From JAKLFA01 sp964450385 (GTDB lineage: Bacteria > Omnitrophota > Gorgyraeia > Zapsychrales > JANLHA01), in the NCBI GenBank assembly GCA_964450385.1, contig CAYVEC010000031.1, positions 1 through 14,973 on the forward strand: a stretch of 14,973 nt of DNA, written 5' to 3'. Positions within the stretch are counted from its first letter, which is position 1; every line of letters begins with the position of its first letter. Below are positions 7,861 through 14,892 of the stretch, piece after piece. The notes below the pieces were generated by a model. The model ran no database searches, was not told the origin of the DNA, and was given only the letters and a program-made list of their open reading frames with translations. A program made the translations under genes and the position numbers.

Positions 7861-8564
7861 CGGCCGACAAGCTCCCCCTGGGCCGCGCTCCACGGACGCA
7901 CATGCTCGACCCTCAGACCCTCGAGGTCAACCGCCTGATCGATGGAAAAAGGCCCCACCTTGGTTCGTTCGATCTGCGAAATACACGCCCCGCATCCCAG
8001 CCGCTCCCCCGCGTCCTCAGCAAACTGCCTAACATATGTCCCCTTCGAACACTCCAAGAGAAAGGACACCTCGGGCGGCGCCCACCCGAGCAGATCGATC
8101 CGATGGATCTGAATGGTTCTGGACGACCGAGCGACATTCAACCCCTGACGTGCAAGCTGATAAAGCCGCTTGCCCTGGACCTTAACCGCCGAGACCATCG
8201 GAGGCGTCTGCTGTCTCTCCCCAAGAAATTCGTTAAAAACCCGTCGGACATCCCCCTCAGAAACGTCATGATACGGACGCTGCTCCAGGACCTCCCCTTC
8301 AATGTCCGCGCTCCGGGTGATCTGTCCAAGAATGAGCGTGGCCCGATACGCCTTATCAAACCCCACAAATTTTTCAAACAGTTTAGTCGCCGGCCCCACG
8401 AGAAGGATCAAGACCCCTGTGGCCAAGGGATCCAATGTGCCCGCATGCCCCACACGTTTTGTGCCCAAGATCCGACGAGCGCGCGCCACGACATCATGCG
8501 ATGTCATCCCCGCCGCCTTATTGATCACCACGACCCCATTCAACAACAGATTGCCTTCCGGCAT
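7857..8564 (-). CDS. truB: tRNA pseudouridine(55) synthase TruB
   Basis: TruB converts uridine 55 in the T loop of tRNA to pseudouridine. With the start chosen here the protein has 235 residues. It has the catalytic motif AGTLDPLATG at 41-50 with nucleophile Asp45, KAYRA at 71-75, a TRSADIEG variant of the usual TxTxDxxG segment at 83-90, and CSKGTYVRQFAEDAG further on. It lacks the C-terminal PUA-like domain of the roughly 310-residue E. coli type. Start choice: the ATG at 8564 has GGAGG (8574-8570) at five-base spacing. A TTG at 8594 would overlap the nrnA stop (TTGA) and add ten residues unlike the family N-terminus, so I prefer the ATG. The stop overlaps the ribF start (ATGA). Confidence 0.94.
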   Translation of the reverse strand: MPEGNLLLNGVVVINKAAGMTSHDVVARARRILGTKRVGHAGTLDPLATGVLILLVGPATKLFEKFVGFDKAYRATLILGQITRSADIEGEVLEQRPYHDVSEGDVRRVFNEFLGERQQTPPMVSAVKVQGKRLYQLARQGLNVARSSRTIQIHRIDLLGWAPPEVSFLLECSKGTYVRQFAEDAGERLGCGACISQIERTKVGPFSIDQAVDLEGLRVEHVRPWSAAQGELVGR

Positions 8565-8590
8565 CATCTCCTCCTCATTCCAGAGCCGCC

Positions 8591-9559
8591 TCAATGAAAT
8601 AATTTCGCCATCCGCCGCAGAATCTTCCGCCGGGCCGATTTTATATCACACTCAAGGACGCACCCGCTTGCCCGGCTATGCCCCCCGCCGTGGAATTCAT
8701 AAGCAATCCCGGCCACATCAAGCTCCCCCTGAGAACGGAAATTTACCCTCGTCCGCGACGCCGTGTCCTCAGTAAAAATCACGAGGATCTCGACCCCTTG
8801 CGCCGAACGCAAGAACCCGAAGATCTTGTCACGAAGGTCAAACCCCGGAGAAAATTTATTCACAATCCGTTTGGGCAGCTCAACGCAGATCAGCCTCCCT
8901 TCATGAAGCGCGTCGAATTCGCTGACCAATTTTGTAAAATATTTCAATTCACTGAGCGGAACACTCTCATAGATCTTCTTATAAAGCTCATTCGGCGCGA
9001 TGTCATGACGAAGCAGCTCCGCGGTAATAGCATGCGTATGGGCCGACGTATTTGAATACCGGAACGATCCCGTATCCGTCATGATCCCGACATACAGTAA
9101 AAGCGCGATCTCTTCCGTGATCGCCCGGGCCTCGCCCCTTAGGAGATCAAAAATGACCTCAGCCGTTGAGGAGGCATCCGGGACCACGCAATTCACCGTC
9201 CCGAACCCTTGGTTGGTGACATGATGATCAATATTAATCACGGGATACCCATCAAAACAAAAGGAGGCAGGTTTTCCGATCCGCCGCAGATCTCCGCAAT
9301 CAGTCACGATGACCACATCATAATCCGACGGGATATCCTCCTCGCGGCAGACAATCCGCTCACTTCCAGGCAAGAATAAAAAATGTTCCGGCACCGGGTC
9401 GTCAGAGATACAACAAACCCTCTTCCCCCTGGCCTCGAGGTACAATCCAAGGGCCAACTGCGATGCGAGGGCGTCGGGATCCGGATGAGCGTGCGTGCAA
9501 ATGACAAACGACGTCTTGGCCTCAATCATGTTAAAAATTTTCGTCCGCGGATCATTCAT
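8591..9559 (-). CDS. nrnA: DHH-family phosphoesterase, NrnA-type oligoribonuclease/pAp phosphatase
   Basis: NrnA-type enzymes degrade very short RNA oligomers to mononucleotides and dephosphorylate 3'-phosphoadenosine 5'-phosphate, using manganese. The 322-residue protein has the DHH domain motifs in order: HAHPDPDALAS (23-33), VTDCGD (85-90), the DHH triad at 111-113 and GIMTDTGSF (158-166). The C-terminal DHHA1 domain has GGGHSRASG near 291-299. The first motif reads D-P-D where many relatives have D-G-D. Length is normal for the family (310 to 340). The start overlaps the rbfA stop (ATGA). The rbfA-nrnA-truB-ribF order is widely conserved, which supports the assignment over other DHH proteins. 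Substrate preference between nanoRNA and pAp cannot be read from the sequence. Confidence 0.92.
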   Translation of the reverse strand: MNDPRTKIFNMIEAKTSFVICTHAHPDPDALASQLALGLYLEARGKRVCCISDDPVPEHFLFLPGSERIVCREEDIPSDYDVVIVTDCGDLRRIGKPASFCFDGYPVINIDHHVTNQGFGTVNCVVPDASSTAEVIFDLLRGEARAITEEIALLLYVGIMTDTGSFRYSNTSAHTHAITAELLRHDIAPNELYKKIYESVPLSELKYFTKLVSEFDALHEGRLICVELPKRIVNKFSPGFDLRDKIFGFLRSAQGVEILVIFTEDTASRTRVNFRSQGELDVAGIAYEFHGGGHSRASGCVLECDIKSARRKILRRMAKLFH

Positions 9560-9957
9560 CGTCCATCCTCACTTGTCTCGTCCGTATCAGAATCTCCGAC
9601 AGCCCTATCCGTCGGCATCTGGGCCTTCTTAATCTCATTAAGGGTCTGTTCGACCCGAGCGCTGTATTCGATCGAAGGATCATAGACAAAATCAACACGC
9701 GGCGTATGCCGAAGATTGACCTTCTCCCCAAGACGCCGGCGAACGATCCCCGAAACCCGGACGAGCGCCACCTCCGCCTCCTTGACCCGCTCGCCGGACC
9801 CCAAGACGCTGAATCCCACGCGAGCGACCTGAAGATCCGGGGCAACCTGAACATAGGTCACCGAGACAAACTGCAGACGAGGATCCTGCATTTCCTGGTG
9901 CAGGACCTCGCTGATCGCGCGCTTCACCTGTGCGTTAATCCTATCCATCCGGCTCAT
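9556..9957 (-). CDS. rbfA: 30S ribosome-binding factor RbfA
   Basis: RbfA binds the 30S subunit precursor and helps 16S rRNA 5'-end maturation, notably in the cold. The 133-residue protein is a single KH-like domain. The family pattern is clear: RINAQVKRAISEVL at 6-19, a DPRL segment at 25-28, VSVTYVQVAPDLQVARV across 31-47, and the helix of RRRLGEKVNLRHTP near 73-86 leading to DFVYDPSIEYSARVE. The C-terminal 20 residues are acidic and probably disordered. The start ATG overlaps the cca stop (ATGA), and a second ATG at codon 4 is possible. Its own stop overlaps the nrnA start (ATGA). In many bacteria rbfA follows nusA and infB; here cca and xerD take that position. Confidence 0.95.
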   Translation of the reverse strand: MSRMDRINAQVKRAISEVLHQEMQDPRLQFVSVTYVQVAPDLQVARVGFSVLGSGERVKEAEVALVRVSGIVRRRLGEKVNLRHTPRVDFVYDPSIEYSARVEQTLNEIKKAQMPTDRAVGDSDTDETSEDGR

Positions 9958-11042
9958 ATAGCCTCCTTATTCATCATCGTCCTCATCAAGACATCCTCAA
10001 GACGTCTGCGCCCTGCTCCGTGCGCCAGACCAGCCCAAAACCAGACGACCAGCTTCGGATAGGCCTTCAACAGACCTCCGATCTCACCCGACCCAATCCC
10101 AGACAGTTCTTCAATCTCATGCAAGGCATTAAGAAGCCTTCGTTCATGACGCGTCATCTGAAATCGCAACCGCCATTCATCACGCTGTGCAGCTGACGCC
10201 ATGTGAAAAACCGCAAGCCAACGGGCATCCGCGGCCTCAAGGGCATCGATCGCCCGCCGCTCAAGAGCCTGACGCAGCCATTGATCAACGCGCCTGAGGG
10301 TCCCCGGATCCAAACGCAGACCACCCAAAAAATCCCCACCACCCAGATTCCAAAACCGTCGGAGACACCGGACCCACGCGTCCTCCGCGAATATTTTCCG
10401 CCACTCGGCATAATAGCGCGGTGCCGATACCGTCCGATAGAAAGACCCCGCAAGGCCTTCCCTCAACCCGGTCGCCGTCGCCCGCTCTAACCGGAACCCC
10501 AGCCGCTGCTCAAACCGTATCGCCCGGATCATCCGGGTTGGATCATCACGGAAACTCCCCTCATGGAAAACACGAATGATCCCCCGGTCAAGATCCTCCT
10601 GACCCCGACATCGATCGATCACCTCACCCCGCCGAGCCCAATTCAGACACACCGCTAAGGCATTCACCGTAAAATCCCGCCGGACAACATCGTCATCAAA
10701 ACTCCCCGGGACCACACGCGGCAGCGCCCCCGGTGCGGGATAGGTCTCCCGGCGCGCCGTGACACAATCCACCTGAAGACGGTCCGACCACATCAGCGTC
10801 GCGGTCCTAAACCGCGGGTAGGTCATGATCGGGACCCGAAACGTCCGCGAACAGCGCTCGGCGAACCGAATCGCATCCCCTTCAAGAACAAGATCAACAT
10901 CCCAGCTCGCGCGTCCGAGCAGGGCATCCCGGACCATCCCGCCGACCAAACGCAGCTCAAGGCCCTGACGGTCAGCCTCGTCGCCGAGCGCGGCAAGCGA
11001 TTCCTGAACATCCGGATCCAATTTCTTTAAAACGGTCGCCAT
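9954..11042 (-). CDS. cca: Class II tRNA nucleotidyltransferase (CCA-adding type)
   Basis: This enzyme adds or repairs the 3' CCA end of tRNA without a nucleic acid template. The protein has 362 residues. The nucleotidyltransferase head shows GGMVRD (34-39), the metal-binding pair in WDVDLV (Asp48, Asp50), RRDFTVNALA (121-130) and DDPTRMIRAIRF (166-177), all class II motifs. After about residue 240 the helical tail is less typical: APRYYAEW is where class II enzymes usually show an ExxR-like motif. The head, with DLVLEGDAI, resembles the subgroup in which CCA-adding, CC-adding and A-adding enzymes are hard to separate by sequence. The ATG at 11042 lies seven bases after the xerD stop and fits the family N-terminus; a longer frame upstream overlaps xerD and looks unrelated. 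The stop overlaps the rbfA start (ATGA). Confidence 0.9.
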   Translation of the reverse strand: MATVLKKLDPDVQESLAALGDEADRQGLELRLVGGMVRDALLGRASWDVDLVLEGDAIRFAERCSRTFRVPIMTYPRFRTATLMWSDRLQVDCVTARRETYPAPGALPRVVPGSFDDDVVRRDFTVNALAVCLNWARRGEVIDRCRGQEDLDRGIIRVFHEGSFRDDPTRMIRAIRFEQRLGFRLERATATGLREGLAGSFYRTVSAPRYYAEWRKIFAEDAWVRCLRRFWNLGGGDFLGGLRLDPGTLRRVDQWLRQALERRAIDALEAADARWLAVFHMASAAQRDEWRLRFQMTRHERRLLNALHEIEELSGIGSGEIGGLLKAYPKLVVWFWAGLAHGAGRRRLEDVLMRTMMNKEAI

Positions 11043-11049
11043 CGCCCCC

Positions 11050-11934
11050 CTACCCCCGCGGATGGAATTCCCGATGGACCCGATGCAGCCGCTCGCGGTC
11101 CACATGCGTATAAATCTGTGTCGTCGAAATATCAGCGTGCCCGAGCATCTCCTGCACCGAACGCAGGTCTGCCCCGCGTTCAAGCAGATGAGTGGCGAAG
11201 GAATGCCTCAGGGTGTGCGGCTTAATCTCTTTATGAACCTTGGCCTTCGCCGCATAACGTTTGATCACCTTCCAGACGCTCTGCCGACTCAAGGCCCGTC
11301 CGAGCCGGCTCACAAAGACATGCGGGGAATTCTCTTTATTCAATCGCCCGCGCGCCCCATCAAAATACGATTCCAAGGCCACGCGCGCCTGCCGACCGAT
11401 CGGAACCACCCGTTCCTTGCTCCCCTTCCCGATACATCGCACATAACCGACCTCAAGGCTGATGTCCTCCATCGTGAGCCCGACGAGCTCCGAGACGCGC
11501 AGCCCAGCGGCGTAGAGAAGCTCGATCATCGCCCGATCACGGAGGTCCTGGTCTTTCCGGCCGGAACAGGCCTTAATGATATTCTCAACCTCCTGCTGGC
11601 CGAGAACATCCGGGATCCGCTGCCAACGCCGCGGTGTCTCAATCAAGGCCGACGGGTCTTCGGTCGCGAGATTCTCGCGGACCAAAAACCGGTGAAAGGT
11701 CTTGATCGCGACAAGCTCCCGGCAGATCGATGAAATCTGAAGACCTTGCTCTTTCTGCCCGTAAATAAAATCCGTAATATGCTCGCGCCTCACATCCCGG
11801 GACGAGACGACCCCCCGTTCCGTCAAAAACGCCATGTATTTCACAAGGTCCCGTCGATAGGCCAGAAGCGTATTATCTGCCAGCCCCCGCTCAACCGCCA
11901 AATAACTTAAAAACCCTTCAACCAAATCCTGCAT
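11050..11934 (-). CDS. xerD: Site-specific tyrosine recombinase XerD
   Basis: XerD acts with XerC at the dif site, under FtsK control, to resolve chromosome dimers. At 294 residues it has the standard family length. The N-terminal SAM-like core-binding domain spans about 1-90 (ENTLxAYRRDL-type segment at 21-30). The catalytic domain carries all expected residues: Arg146 (GLRVSEL), Lys170 (IGKGSKERVVP), His240 and Arg243 (HTLRHSFATHL), His266 (LGHADISTTQIYTH) and nucleophile Tyr275. The sequence pattern is closer to E. coli XerD than XerC as I recall them, including GADLRSVQ and the HPRG end. The start lies one base after the preceding stop (TAGCATG), with no strong ribosome binding site nearby, so coupling is likely. 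It sits in a housekeeping operon, so it is a chromosomal Xer and not a mobile-element integrase. Confidence 0.95.
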   Translation of the reverse strand: MQDLVEGFLSYLAVERGLADNTLLAYRRDLVKYMAFLTERGVVSSRDVRREHITDFIYGQKEQGLQISSICRELVAIKTFHRFLVRENLATEDPSALIETPRRWQRIPDVLGQQEVENIIKACSGRKDQDLRDRAMIELLYAAGLRVSELVGLTMEDISLEVGYVRCIGKGSKERVVPIGRQARVALESYFDGARGRLNKENSPHVFVSRLGRALSRQSVWKVIKRYAAKAKVHKEIKPHTLRHSFATHLLERGADLRSVQEMLGHADISTTQIYTHVDRERLHRVHREFHPRG

Positions 11935-11935
11935 G

Positions 11936-12457
11936 CTATTCGATGAGACTCCCGCTCACATCCCCTGGTTTGAGTCCCGCCCATACCATATCCCCCAATC
12001 TCTCGAGACGCCTGCGGACAGCCGCGTCATGACGGAAGGCCTTCGCCTGTCCATACAAGGCCTCAATCGCATCGAGTTCTTGACGAACCGCCATCGCCTT
12101 CTCGGAGGCCTCTCCGGTCACAATGACGGTCATCGCTTCAAGATGAAGACGCAGCTGGGCCAGCCCGTAGAGGATCTGTTTGTCGCTCGCCCGATCCTCA
12201 AGCCCCACCATCAGGTCCTGATACCACACCTTAAAGAGATTGAAATGCTGCTGATACGTCCCGGCCCGGGTCTCAACCGCCTCCGGATAATCAACCGGCA
12301 TGAGGACCGGAATGACTTCATCATCCATTGATGACGGCCGGCGCTTTCGAACGAACTTGCCTTTGACCGCCCCGCATCCGGTCTCACCGATAACGAACGC
12401 GATCACAAAAAAACAATACATGGCCTTTCGAAGGCCGCCCCGCTGAATGTTAATCAT
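11936..12457 (-). CDS. Putative lipoprotein of unknown function
   Basis: I do not recognise this 173-residue protein. The chosen ATG overlaps the end of ligA and has GGGAG eight bases upstream; an alternative ATG lies at 12421. The N-terminus looks like a signal peptide. It has basic residues (Arg6, Arg10, Lys11), a hydrophobic stretch at about 13-24 (YCFFVIAFVIG), then ETGC with Cys28. The Glu at position -3 is not typical of a lipobox, so lipidation is likely but not certain. A basic patch KGKFVRKRR follows at 32-40. The rest, about 65-165, appears mainly alpha-helical, with many Leu, Ala, Glu and Arg, and has a single FNLFKVWYQDL segment at 72-82. It ends one base before the xerD start, so it belongs to the coupled operon. 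Neighbour genes do not point to one function. Confidence 0.75.
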   Translation of the reverse strand: MINIQRGGLRKAMYCFFVIAFVIGETGCGAVKGKFVRKRRPSSMDDEVIPVLMPVDYPEAVETRAGTYQQHFNLFKVWYQDLMVGLEDRASDKQILYGLAQLRLHLEAMTVIVTGEASEKAMAVRQELDAIEALYGQAKAFRHDAAVRRRLERLGDMVWAGLKPGDVSGSLIE

Positions 12458-14477
12458 GGACCATCTCCCGAAATTGTTCAATCGATACAATGGGGATCCC
12501 CCACTCAACCGCTTTCTGATACTTTGATCCCGGGGCCATGCCCGCGACCACATAATCCGTCTCCCGGGTGACCCGCGACGCGACCCCGCCGCCGAGCCTC
12601 AGCACAAGGGCCTCGGCCTGCTTGCGCGGCATGCCGGGCAACTCTCCGGTAAAGACGAACGTCTTGCCCTCAAACCTGCCGGCGACAACCACGATCGGCT
12701 CGAGCATATTGACCCCGGCCCGCTCAAGGTCCGCGATCAGCCTCCGCGTTCCCGGCTGCTGGAAAAAATCCACAACCGAATGGGCCATGACATGGCCGAA
12801 ATCATCTAAGTCCGCAAGCTCCTCGAGCCCAGCCTCCATGACCAGGGCCATCCGTTTAAAATGACCGGCAAGGACCAGGGCGGCCTTCTCGCCGATATTC
12901 GAGATCCCGAGGCCCAAAAGGAGCCGTGAGAGCGGCTGCGCTTTGCTCCGGGTAATCGATTCTAATAAATGCTCCGCCTTTTTATCTTTCACCAGCGGTA
13001 GCCCCATGAGATCCTCACGCCGAAGACGATACACGTCGGCTAGGCTTTTCACGAGCCCCCTCTCAATCAATTCACGGACCAGGGCCTCGCCCATCCCGTC
13101 AATGTCCATCGCCCCACGAGAAACAAAATGAAGGACCCTGCGCTCGAGCTGTTTTGAACAGGATGGATTAATACATCGGTACGCAACCTGCCCCTCATCG
13201 GTCTTGACGACCTTGCCCGCGCACGACGGGCACCGCGACGGCACGCGAAAATGCCCTGATGAATGGCCACTACTCGCTCCGCTCGCCGCGCTCGCCGCGC
13301 TCGCAACCACCTTCACGACGCGCGGGATCACATCCCCTGCCCGCTCGATCAAAACCTGATCCCCCTCCTTGATCCCAAGCTTCTTGACCTGATCAAAATT
13401 GTGAAGGGTCGCGCTCGAGATGGTCACTCCACCGCAGACAACAGGTTCGAGTTTCGCGACCGGGGTCAAGACACCGGTCCGCCCGACCTGGACCTCAATC
13501 GACACGACCCTCGTTGTTGCCTGCTGGGCGGGAAATTTATACGCAACAGCCCATCGCGGGCTCTTCATCGTCGTTCCAAGCTCACGCTGATCCGCGAAGC
13601 TATCAACCTTCACAACAACCCCGTCAATATCATAGGCGATCTCCTGACGCCGTTCCTGAGACTCCTGACAGAACGCGATCACCTCGTCGATCGTGTTACA
13701 GATCCGAAAATGCGGGCTGACCGGCAACCCCCAGGCCGCTGCCCGGCGGAGAAATTCTGCGTGTCCGGTGCCCGCCTCTCCGCCCTGAACCTCCCCTTGC
13801 GAATGGACAAGGATCGACAGGGACCGTTCGGCAACAAGTCCCGCGTCCAACAATTTTAAGGAGCCGCTCGTGGCATTCCGCGGATTCGCAAAAAGGGGCT
13901 GCCCGTTCTTGAGGCGCTCTTCATTGAGCCGCTCAAAATCGGTCCGGTGCATAAAAACCTCGGCCCGGACATCGATCCTTGACGGGACATCCCGCCCTTT
14001 GAGGACACGCGGCACCGCCTGAATCGTCTTAATGTTCTCGGTCACATCCTCGCCGGTCTGCCCATCGCCGCGTGTCGCCGCGAGGACCAAGGCCCCGTTC
14101 TCATACACCAACGAGGCGCTCACCCCGTCGATCTTGAGCTCCGCGACATAGGCATCGGCCCGGCCGAGGTTCTTCCGGACCCGGGCATCCCATGCCCGCA
14201 ATTCGTCGAGGGAATAGGTATTATCCAACGAAAGCATCTTCACCCGATGGGTGACCGACCGAACAGCGCTGTTAATCTTCGCCCCGATCTGATCGGTCGG
14301 CGAATCCCCGGCCTTCAAGTCCGGAAATCGTTCCTCAAGCTCTCGCAACGCGGCAACCAAGGCGTCGTATTCTCCGTCGGAGACAACCGGTTCCGATTGA
14401 TTATAATATCGGTCATTATGGTCGCGAATCTGTTTAATCAGATCGGCCATCTTCTTTTTGGCGGCGTGCTTATCCAT
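12450..14477 (-). CDS. ligA: NAD-dependent DNA ligase LigA
   Basis: LigA seals nicks in duplex DNA, joining Okazaki fragments and finishing repair, with NAD+ as adenylate donor. The 675-residue protein has the full family layout. The Ia domain carries YYNQSEPVVSDGEYD (24-38), the region that binds nicotinamide mononucleotide. The adenylation motif is KIDG at 115-118 with nucleophile Lys115. The nucleotidyltransferase and OB domains are followed by a Cys4 zinc finger (Cys416, 419, 435, 440). Helix-hairpin-helix motifs lie around 520-570, and the BRCT domain spans about 599-675 (FEGKTFVFTGEL). Just before the zinc finger, residues 391-410 form an Ala/Ser/Gly/His-rich linker encoded partly by 9-bp tandem repeats. 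The start overlaps the acyP stop (TAATG). The stop overlaps the next gene's start by eight bases (ATGATTAA). Confidence 0.98.
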   Translation of the reverse strand: MDKHAAKKKMADLIKQIRDHNDRYYNQSEPVVSDGEYDALVAALRELEERFPDLKAGDSPTDQIGAKINSAVRSVTHRVKMLSLDNTYSLDELRAWDARVRKNLGRADAYVAELKIDGVSASLVYENGALVLAATRGDGQTGEDVTENIKTIQAVPRVLKGRDVPSRIDVRAEVFMHRTDFERLNEERLKNGQPLFANPRNATSGSLKLLDAGLVAERSLSILVHSQGEVQGGEAGTGHAEFLRRAAAWGLPVSPHFRICNTIDEVIAFCQESQERRQEIAYDIDGVVVKVDSFADQRELGTTMKSPRWAVAYKFPAQQATTRVVSIEVQVGRTGVLTPVAKLEPVVCGGVTISSATLHNFDQVKKLGIKEGDQVLIERAGDVIPRVVKVVASAASAASGASSGHSSGHFRVPSRCPSCAGKVVKTDEGQVAYRCINPSCSKQLERRVLHFVSRGAMDIDGMGEALVRELIERGLVKSLADVYRLRREDLMGLPLVKDKKAEHLLESITRSKAQPLSRLLLGLGISNIGEKAALVLAGHFKRMALVMEAGLEELADLDDFGHVMAHSVVDFFQQPGTRRLIADLERAGVNMLEPIVVVAGRFEGKTFVFTGELPGMPRKQAEALVLRLGGGVASRVTRETDYVVAGMAPGSKYQKAVEWGIPIVSIEQFREMVHD
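13273..13308 (-). repeat. 9-bp tandem repeat inside ligA
   Basis: Four consecutive 9-bp units are visible on the plus strand: CTCGCTCCG, CTCGCCGCG, CTCGCCGCG and CTCGCAACC. The middle two are identical and the outer two are degenerate. The unit length is a multiple of three, so copy-number changes keep the ligA reading frame. On the coding strand it yields the Ala-Ser-Ala pattern of the linker before the zinc finger. Confidence 0.8.
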
Positions 14478-14746
14478 TAAAATGTAATCTTGAAGTCCTG
14501 AAAATGTTCGGGCCGGTCTTCATAAAAGATCTCCTTACTTCGAATCGATCCCTCAAAATGGCCCTCGAGCATCCGAAGGAACTCATCGATCGCCTCGCGC
14601 GGGCCTTCGACCTTCATCTCGACCCGCCCGTCGCTCAGATTCCGGACCCATCCGCAGAGCCCCAGGCCCGTGGCCAGGCGGTGGACGGTATAACGGAACC
14701 CGACCCCCTGAACAATCCCCTGATAGAACGCATGTATTAAGATCAT
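14477..14746 (-). CDS. acyP: Acylphosphatase
   Basis: This small cytoplasmic enzyme hydrolyses the carboxyl-phosphate bond of acyl phosphates such as acetyl phosphate, carbamoyl phosphate and 1,3-bisphosphoglycerate. The protein has 89 residues, the normal family length of about 90 to 100. The signature QGVGFR is at residues 13-18 with the phosphate-binding Arg18, and WVRNLSDG at 33-40 contains the catalytic Asn36. The ATG start has a good ribosome binding site, GGAGG, five bases upstream. It is the first gene after the promoter that follows tRNA-Pro. Its stop codon shares a base with the ligA start (TAATG), so the two are translationally coupled. The physiological role of bacterial acylphosphatases is poorly defined, and coupling to ligA does not by itself reveal one. 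Confidence 0.95.
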   Translation of the reverse strand: MILIHAFYQGIVQGVGFRYTVHRLATGLGLCGWVRNLSDGRVEMKVEGPREAIDEFLRMLEGHFEGSIRSKEIFYEDRPEHFQDFKITF

Positions 14747-14855
14747 CGGGCCCTCCGTGTTAAACGCCGAGCGTTAGGACCTCCGGTGACGAACGCGGAT
14801 CTGGAGAAGACCCGTTACCTTAGACAACAGGGTGCTGTGGTGCGCGATACAACCG
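14747..14855 (-). other. Leader of the acyP operon with inverted repeats
   Basis: This stretch would be the 5' untranslated leader of acyP. It contains two inverted repeats. The larger (14819-14785) has outer arms GGTAAC/GTCACC with one mismatch and inner arms GGGTCT/AGATCC around a five-base loop. The smaller (14775-14763) is AACGC, TCG, GCGTT and ends about six bases upstream of the acyP ribosome binding site GGAGG (14756-14752). I recognise no known riboswitch class. A 34-codon open frame with a first ATG at 14879 and a second at 14861 runs through the region, but both ATGs lie within the promoter, so it is probably not translated from it. Confidence 0.3.
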
Positions 14856-14883
14856 ATCATAACGAAGGAAGGCTTCATGGCAA
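14856..14883 (-). promoter_or_regulatory. Likely sigma70 promoter of the acyP-ligA operon
   Basis: On the minus strand a -35 element TTGCCA (14883-14878) and a -10 element TATGAT (14861-14856) are separated by 16 bp. Each matches the consensus at five of six positions. Transcription would start near 14849, leaving a leader of about 100 nt before acyP. A perfect TTGACA lies just upstream at 14889-14884, but its distance to the -10 element is 22 bp, which is too long. The position between the tRNA and the first gene of the operon supports the call. Confidence 0.55.
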
Positions 14884-14892
14884 TGTCAAAAA

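Noticed and set aside
7861..7893. Upstream start of ribF
   Set aside because: The ATG at 7860 overlaps the truB stop as ATGA, in keeping with neighbouring junctions, and fits the family N-terminus.
7902..8597. 231-codon plus-strand open frame opposite truB
   Set aside because: Antisense shadow of truB with Pro/Arg/His-rich low-information sequence and no family motif.
11043..11183. N-terminal extension of cca upstream of 11042
   Set aside because: It would overlap xerD by more than 130 bases and is Cys/Arg-rich sequence unlike any nucleotidyltransferase N-terminus.
11062..11733. 223-codon plus-strand open frame opposite xerD
   Set aside because: Antisense shadow of a clear XerD; no independent support.
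11050..11934. Tyrosine recombinase next to a tRNA gene region as a sign of an integrated element
   Set aside because: The protein is a canonical XerD inside a housekeeping operon, the tRNA is about 3 kb away, and no direct repeat of the tRNA end was seen.
14884..14889. TTGACA as the -35 element of the acyP promoter
   Set aside because: Spacing of 22 bp to TATGAT is too long; TTGCCA at 16 bp fits better.
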